Assembly: GCA_021186555.1 (NCBI GenBank)
Contig: JAJKFL010000011.1
Location: 5,834,501 to 5,898,500 of the forward strand
Source of the DNA: Reticulitermes speratus
Taxonomy: Eukaryota > Arthropoda > Insecta > Blattodea > Rhinotermitidae
DNA: 64,000 bases
Direction of reading: 5' to 3'
The notes beneath the pieces were generated by a model. It ran no database searches and was not told where the DNA came from. It saw nothing but the letters and a program-made list of their open reading frames with translations. The position numbers and the translations under genes were made by a program. This document shows positions 58,142-64,000 of the stretch, piece after piece (positions within the stretch are counted from its first letter, which is position 1; every line of letters begins with the position of its first letter).

Positions 58142-60515
58142 TCAAGTTTATGTAGGACCTACAATTCTTCGTGCCCTATTATCTCGTGTTATGTCTTTGT
58201 GCCGTAATATCTTCACATCATATCTTATCATATTCGCGCCATAATATCTTCTTACCATTGTAACTTCACGTCAAGTCTTCAAGTCAAGTCTTCAAGCTAA
58301 TACACAGTCAGCAGGAACATTTCAAGCAGCGAAGTGACTTGTTATGGGATGAAATTTCGATAAGGGTTAGATCTTCTCCATACACCACATTCAGGCAAGG
58401 CACACAAAGGCCTGCTATAGGTAAAATAAATACCGATCACATTTCCTTTGGAATTACGCGACCAAGGAAAGAAATTTGTCATTCAAATCTGTCTATGTCT
58501 AAAATGCACAGAAATTTGCTTCTCGCAACCTTCCCCACCATATACGTTCATGGTGACGTAATTATGGCTTTGAACACCATTGTATGCATTATTTACAGAA
58601 GTGCGTAACATGAACGTGTAATGGTGAGGTTATTATGTCTGTCTCTGTGATTATTTTAGAAAATGTGCTATATAAATATTTGTGATTCAATGCTGTTTTT
58701 ATGTTCCTTGACAGCTTAATAAATTAATTATGATCCCTATTAGTCCAGTATCAACACAATTTAAAATTTATGCTTCTAGTTATTTTGAACCATTTCTTCA
58801 GCATACATGCATCACTTTCAGCGAAACACAGACAGTAACTCCCATCCAATTCAGTTCTCATTTCTGTAAACTTCGGTGTCTATTCGCTAACAGATGACAG
58901 GTGGACATGCAGCATTCCTTCGCTTTAATCCGTCTGTCCAAATAAATTATGCAGGAGTTAACAAAGTGAGAGTCGTCACTATTCCCAGCCTTCACATATT
59001 TGTGTGCCCGAATATTTACAGCACAGCAAACGAAGTCTACATTCCGATAACCCGCATGTTTTGTGTAATAACAAGTGTCTCTCTCAGCACCTGCTGCTCT
59101 TTCGGTTAACTGGGCAATTTTATGTTTGTGTTGCCTAATTGTTGGAACTTATGTGCCCGCATGGTAGTCACGGCAAATGTGCAGTATATTTAGTTATACA
59201 ATACACTAGGCTCAGTCAGACAATTAACTTACAATATATAGGTTTTGTGTTCTTTATTTTTAGCTGAAGTAGGAACTATTTTACGTTTAATAGTACTGCT
59301 ATACCATAAGTTTTGCGCTTCATCCCCGTAATGATTGAGACCTCTATCGTATCATGGGACGAGCTTTGGTATTCTCTGTCCATATCAGTCCACGTGTCCT
59401 GTGTTATCAACCATCGTGTCACAATTGATTCCATACGCAATCTTCCTTAAAGTTTTGTCCTCCAAGGTTTTGCTTCAGCGCTGGAGGCATGTGATATTTG
59501 CTGAGAGATGAATTACAAGGGCAAAACCAGGATATTTTTAGGTTTCTTTAGGGGCTTTCGCAAAATTGCCAAAAGAGACTGTTAACTTCATGTGTGTCTG
59601 TCCGTCCGCCCGCCCGCATGGAACAACTTGGTTCCCACTGTGCGGATTTTCATGGAATTTGATATTTGAGTATTTTTCGAAAATGTGATGAGAAAATTGA
59701 AGTTTCATTCAAACCCGACAAGAATAACGGGTACTGTACATAAAGACCTATGTACATTTATGATAATATCTCGCTCAATTCTTCTTAGCATCAGCAAAGT
59801 TTCAGACAAAATTTGTAGAGAAGATAAAAACATATATTTTATGTTCAATAACTTTTTTTCCGAAAATCGTGACGTTTATGAGATAATGTGGAAAAATATG
59901 ATAGAGCTGGACAGGCCACAGATGACAATATAATATTGCGCATGCGCTTTGCGTGTTGGATAATTAAGGCTACAGACACACACAGTCACAATATGTAATA
60001 CTTATTGCTTTTCCACGGCAAGAATGGTTACGCGAACGCTCCTCAATGTTACGTTATACGTACCTTGCCTGTCCTGTTGTTCCGAAATTTCACGTCAGGT
60101 AAACCTATTTCCTGTCCGACATCTGCAATGGAGTGCCACCTTATAACACATGTTGATCGAATTAAATAAATAATATAGGCCAACATAAGTTTACTTTACA
60201 TTGGTTTAATTTATTGTGATGTTATTATAAAGTGTATTTGCAGTAGGGTTCTCCAAATCATTTGAATTATACTAAGAAAGAGATTAGCATGTCAGTATTT
60301 CAGATTTATGCAGTCTTGAACTATAAACCTTTGCTATAGAATGCAGCTCTTGTCTCCCCTACCTACCCCGATATTATGCTATACGTTTTCTGAGGTAACC
60401 AAGGAGCTCATTATAAGAAACAAATACACGCTGCTGACGACATGTTTATGGATATGTTTTCATACCACTTTGGAGAAGAAGCATTCAAATCAATAAAGAG
60501 CAGAATAGCAGGATA
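58142..60515. other. Long unannotated AT-rich stretch
   Basis: About 2.4 kb without recognised repeats or exons. (CCGCC)-type GTCCGTCCGCCCGCCCGC at 59601-59619 is a small GC-rich landmark. Confidence 0.5.
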
Positions 60516-60517
60516 TA

Positions 60518-60705
60518 CAGTCGAACCCGGTTATAACGACATCGGTTTATGCGACACCTCGTCTATAGCGTCAGATATTCTGTGGTAGCAAATAATTCGT
60601 CAATGTTAACCATAACATTACACACTTCGATTATAACGACACTCGTTTATAACGACACAAAATACTCAGTCCATTTCATGACGTTATAACCGAGTTCGAA
60701 TATAT
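60518..60705. mobile_element. Pogo-like MITE, second copy
   Basis: Begins CAGTCGAACCCGGTTATAAC after TA. The right end is ACGTTATAACCGAGTTCGA, but the terminal CTG is mutated. The interior matches 52664-52848 in reverse (GCGACACCTCGTCTATA). Confidence 0.8.
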
Positions 60706-60977
60706 TTCTATTCGCATTTTATCTCAATTTATTTTTACTGCAGACTTATATGAAAATATTCTTAACAAGCAAAGTTTGTAGTTATTGAAATACCGACTAA
60801 AAATTTATGGGCAGTATTTGCTGTGTTGTTTTCTAACAATAAGGCAAGTCGCCTTCCATGGATGAGATGTCTACATATTGATAGTAATATTTCCTTTCGT
60901 TAAATTAAGTTATAAACCAACCGATGCACACTAAAACCACTTTTTAAGTAGCTTTATTATAAAATTGTTAAAATTGT

Positions 60978-61021
60978 ACCCCTAAACGTGTTTCGATCCT
61001 AGGATCATCGTCAGGGAGGTT
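60978..61021 (-). ncRNA. Hammerhead ribozyme, left arm
   Basis: Minus strand: CTCC, CTGACGA, GATC-type stem II inside the palindrome GATCCTAGGATC, GAAA, CACGTT, UA, GGGG. Confidence 0.7.
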
Positions 61022-61335
61022 TATTGTTAAAAGCTACAGTCACTTCAACACATGATTTAAAATATTCTATCTGCACTTTGAAACAGAAGTTAAAATCTTG
61101 TAAAAAGATTCTCTAAAAGTTGTAAAATTATAAAAGCACTGTAGATGGTAGATTGTGGAACTGCTGGCGTGTGGTGTTAAAAGCATATGAAATGTTTTTG
61201 CGTGGAGCGGAGTGTACTACGTATTGTGCGGTGAGGAGTACTACGGTGGAGTTTTACAAGATTTTAACTTATGTTTCAAAGTGCAGATAGAATATTTTAA
61301 ATCATGTGTTGAAGTGACTGTAGCTTTTAGCAATA

Positions 61336-61380
61336 AACCCCCCTGACGATGATCCTAGGATCGAAACACGTGTAAGGGTA
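61336..61380 (+). ncRNA. Hammerhead ribozyme, right arm
   Basis: CTGACGA (N7 is C), palindromic stem II GATCCTAGGATC, GAAA, loop CACGTG, UA, then AGGGT against ACCCC. Confidence 0.75.
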
Positions 61381-61502
61381 AAATTTTAACAATTTTATAG
61401 TAAAGCTACTTAAAAAGTGGGTTTAGTGTGCATCGGTTTGTTTATAACTTAATTTAATATGACGAAGATGCACGGTGTCAACAGTGTGAAATTTCCTTTC
61501 GT

Positions 61503-61830
61503 GTTTATGTTGCTTCGTCTTGTAGTGGAACAGAATGGGAGTGTTTGATGGTGCACTTCCACACTGTGTTTTGACGTTAGCTATATAGGTATTGTGTAAA
61601 GGCTTATAATGGTTTATAGAAAAATGTTTTTTAATGCAGAGGCCTGACTAGACAATGTCGTCATTTACTGCTACCGGTATTAATGTCAGAGAGTTATGTC
61701 TGCAACCTGAAACACGTTGTTACAAATATTGTACGTACACATTAAGAAAAATATTTTGCGACTGTGGTGGAATAAATAAAAGTAGGTTTCGGTACGTCAA
61801 ATGCAACAAAATATTAAATCTTTCGTTGTA

Positions 61831-61861
<31 letters not shown>

Positions 61862-62300
61862 GTTATTGTTTTGTTTTGTTTGTTATGTTGGGTTGTTTGT
61901 GTGTCTTCGTGTGATTTTTGTTTTATTTGCGTTGTGCTGTTTTGTAATTGGTCGTTGCGCTGTTAAAATAACACGTTACGAAAATGATAATGTAATTATT
62001 ATTATCACCATTATTATTATTATTAAAAAATGGGTAACATGTGTAGAAGAAATTGCCTGTGTTAGAAGGGTGAGAAAACGACATAAAAGTTTAATCAGAA
62101 AGCCTTATGGGGAGGCACAAATAGGACAATTAAATGGTAGGAAAATATATTCTGGGCGTGGTGAATTCAGGTAACAAGGTCAGGGTAAGTCTAAGTAACG
62201 CGGTAATATACATTTGGATTTTTATGATAGGCGGGGAATTCATTTATTGGCTGACGTATTATGAATTCCTTATAAAGTCCTTAGTAGTATTTATATTTGT
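61503..62300. other. Unannotated AT-rich sequence
   Basis: A (TTA)n run lies at 61829-61861. ORFs spanning it are low-complexity. Nothing else supported. Confidence 0.5.
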
Positions 62301-62301
62301 T

Positions 62302-62925
62302 ATCATCACCATTATCATTGTCACCATTATCATCATCACCATTATCATTGTCACCATTATCATCATCACCATTATCATTGTCACCATTATCATCATCACC
62401 ATTATCATTGTCACCATTATCATCATCACCATTATCATTGTCACCATTATCATCATCACCATTATCGTCATCACCATTATCATCATCCCATTATCATCAT
62501 CACCATTATCATTGTCACCATTATAATCATCACCATTATCATTGTCACCATTATCATCATCACCATTATCATTGTCACCATTATCATCATCACCATTATC
62601 ATTGTCACCATTATCATCATCACCATTATCATTGTCACCATTATCATCATCACCATTATCATTGTCACCATTATCATCGTCACCATTATCGTCATCACCA
62701 TTATCATCATCACCATTATCGTCATCACCATTATCATCATCACCATTATCATTGTCACCATTATCATCATCACCATTATCATTGTCACCATTATCATCAT
62801 CACCATTATCATTGTCACCATTATCATCATCACCATTATCATTGTCACCATTATCATCATCACCATTATCATCATCACCATTACCATTGTCACCATTATC
62901 ATCATCACCATTATCATTGTCACTG
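62302..62925. repeat. 30-bp (ATTATC/ATCACC) minisatellite
   Basis: Units of CATCATCACCATTATCATTG plus TCACCATTAT, about 20 copies. All six frames give low-complexity ORFs (for example Met/Ile/Val or His/Tyr) that are not genes. Confidence 0.97.
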
Positions 62926-63526
62926 CATTTAGCGTAGTCGTTACAATAACTATACTACAGGCTAGACAAGTGAGGGATGTTTGTTCGATTTACCGTAGAT
63001 GCAAGTTATTTTACCCTTCTCCAAACTTCCAGACCTGCTGGACACCCCTCCAAAAAAGCTATTTAATGAGTACCGGGGGGCTCTTCTTTCGATAAGGAAC
63101 TGGCCGGTGCTTGAACTGACCATTTATTTCCATCTCATGTCGAGGCTAAGAATGACTGGAGCTGTATCTTCACTCCAGCATATGTCTTCATGAGTGATCA
63201 TGCACAATCATTTTACTGCAGGGAAAGGATCTGTCATGGCTGTCATTGCGGAATTAAGCTAAAATGATGGAAAATTTAGAGCTCCGGGTACGAAGCAGAA
63301 GTTGCACAGACGGCATTTTAAGAGGGTAGGGTAATGGTGATGGGGATACAGCATGTAAACGTGTTTGTTCAGAGCCTTAATGAAGACAGAACGTGAAGGA
63401 ATGGAGACGGCGGGAATATGTTTGCTTTTCTGAGCCCTTGTGGGCTGAAGAATGTCACCTTAAAGGTAACAAAGGCAGATTGAACGTAAGAGACAAAAAC
63501 ACAAATATAACAAAATAATAATAATA
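62926..63526. other. Mostly unannotated; possible family D SINE scrap
   Basis: 63060-63185 (GAGTACCGGGGGGCTC..., GCTAAGAATGACTGGAGCTG) weakly resembles the family D 3' half. Otherwise nothing recognised. Confidence 0.35.
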
Positions 63527-63903
63527 ATAATTCTTGGCTCAACAGCCTGTATGGGCCTGGGCCTCCTCTTGCCTCCTCTTGTCGAGGTTACTAAGTCATG
63601 CGCATTCATGGCAGCTGGTGACCGGCCAGCTAGCCGCGCTTAGTGTTCTATCGATCCTGATGTGCACGCCAGAGCCATCTGACAGGCAGTCAGGAGACTT
63701 GGATGAGAAATGGAGGCAATTTAGCTTACGCAACATTTTTATTCATGCCCGTAAGGTTCTTTTACATGCCGTAAATCTACGACATGGGACCGACGGCTTT
63801 ACTTCCCCTTCCGGATTTTTATCATCCTTCGACCTCGGTCGGGATCGAACCCGCGAACCTTGGGTCCAGTGGCGAGCACGCTAACCACTAGTCCACCGAG
63901 GTC
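63527..63903 (-). mobile_element. tRNA-derived SINE, family E
   Basis: The minus strand begins CGACCTCGGTGGACTAGTGG (A-box-like), then GCGGGTTCGATCCCGACCGA (B-box). The body shares CCCGTAAGGTTCTTTTACAT and GACATGGGACCGACGGCTTT with 22127-22487. The 3' tail on plus (GGGCCTGGGCCTCCTCTTG) resembles the family A tail. Confidence 0.82.
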
Positions 63904-64000
63904 GACACAAATATAACAAAATGTCAAAATAATATCTAGGATATGTGAACAGAAAGTCGGAAGGCTGTATTGTTAAGCTGCAGTGACTGCCGAACCGAAG

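Larger units (their letters stand above)
57600..58145. mobile_element. HHR foldback with long internal palindrome
   Basis: Between two outward-facing hammerhead-like motifs lies a second pair of inverted arms (ATTCATTGGTATGTCCTTGT at about 57803 and its complement at about 57937). No TSD recognised. The copy is diverged. Confidence 0.6.
60889..61502 (-). mobile_element. Complete HHR foldback element with 12-bp TSD
   Basis: ATTTCCTTTCGT at 60889-60900 and 61491-61502. The minus head is TTCACACTGTTGACACCGTG, then CATCTTCGTC. Arms include AAACCAACCGATGCACACTA and complement, with a long internal arm pair (ACAGTCACTTCAACACATGA and complement). Confidence 0.9.

Noticed and set aside
62134..62937. 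His/Tyr, Ser/Leu/Pro and Met/Ile/Val ORFs up to 211 codons
   Set aside because: Low-complexity translation of the 30-bp simple array.

Overview
This is eukaryotic, almost certainly arthropod (insect-like) nuclear DNA. It is AT-rich and intron/intergene-like. It has no operons and no conserved long ORFs, but it carries tRNA-derived SINEs, decayed LINE ends, mariner/hAT/pogo-type DNA-transposon remnants and an unusual amount of tandem-repeat DNA. A large-genome insect (for example a polyneopteran) fits, but the species cannot be fixed from sequence alone. No complete conventional protein gene is visible. The best host-gene evidence is a possible first coding exon with a signal-peptide-like reading and a consensus GTAAGT donor (32555-32633). 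A phase-compatible 36-bp exon lies at 45340-45375. A very short two-exon Cys-rich ORF (54632-54881) is a weaker candidate.

The most interesting content is a family of small mobile elements carrying hammerhead-ribozyme (HHR) motifs: a CTGANGA core, a short stem II, GAAA, a minimal stem III and GTA or GTC at the cleavage site, with stem I complementarity. They usually occur as outward-facing inverted pairs (36311-37008, 44754-45218, 47048-47306, 47669-48023, 60901-61490 and others). By eye, many members are bounded by 12-bp direct repeats that read as target-site duplications, and they begin with a roughly 35-bp head containing CACCGTGCAT. In one member this head is amplified about 216 times, so the 7.6-kb, 35-bp satellite at 4703-12279 plus the ribozyme hairpin at 12279-12484 is a single 7.8-kb insertion flanked by TTAGTGAGATGT. 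Minimal HHRs of this kind are known from Penelope-like retroelements. The inverted layout, the 12-bp duplications and the satellite-forming head are what I see here.

Layout: 0-4.7 kb holds dispersed SINEs, small tandem duplications and a LINE tail. 4.7-12.5 kb is the giant satellite/HHR element. 12.5-18 kb is mostly unique, with a (CCACCG)n block and a perfect hAT-type MITE inside an HHR remnant. 18-20 kb holds 80-bp and 20-bp minisatellites. 20-26 kb has a pogo-type element, SINEs and a LINE end. 26.5-27.8 kb is a 46/92-bp array. 28-36 kb has SINEs, a 28-bp array, a 64-bp array, the putative first exon and a deleted Tc1/mariner element. 36-40 kb has an HHR foldback with a mariner fragment, SINEs and a LINE whose 3' UTR is a 49-bp minisatellite. 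40-44 kb has a SINE, (AGT)n, and 48-bp and 30-bp arrays. 44-48 kb has three HHR foldbacks and a trimeric SINE. 48-49.6 kb holds a second, inverted copy of the minisatellite LINE. 51-61.5 kb has more HHR elements (one nested in another's ribozyme), pogo-type MITEs and SINE pieces. 62.3-62.9 kb is a 30-bp (ATTATC/ATCACC) array, and a SINE closes the window.

Most long ORFs here are tandem repeats read in a frame (28-bp, 48-bp, 35-bp and 30-bp arrays) and are not genes.
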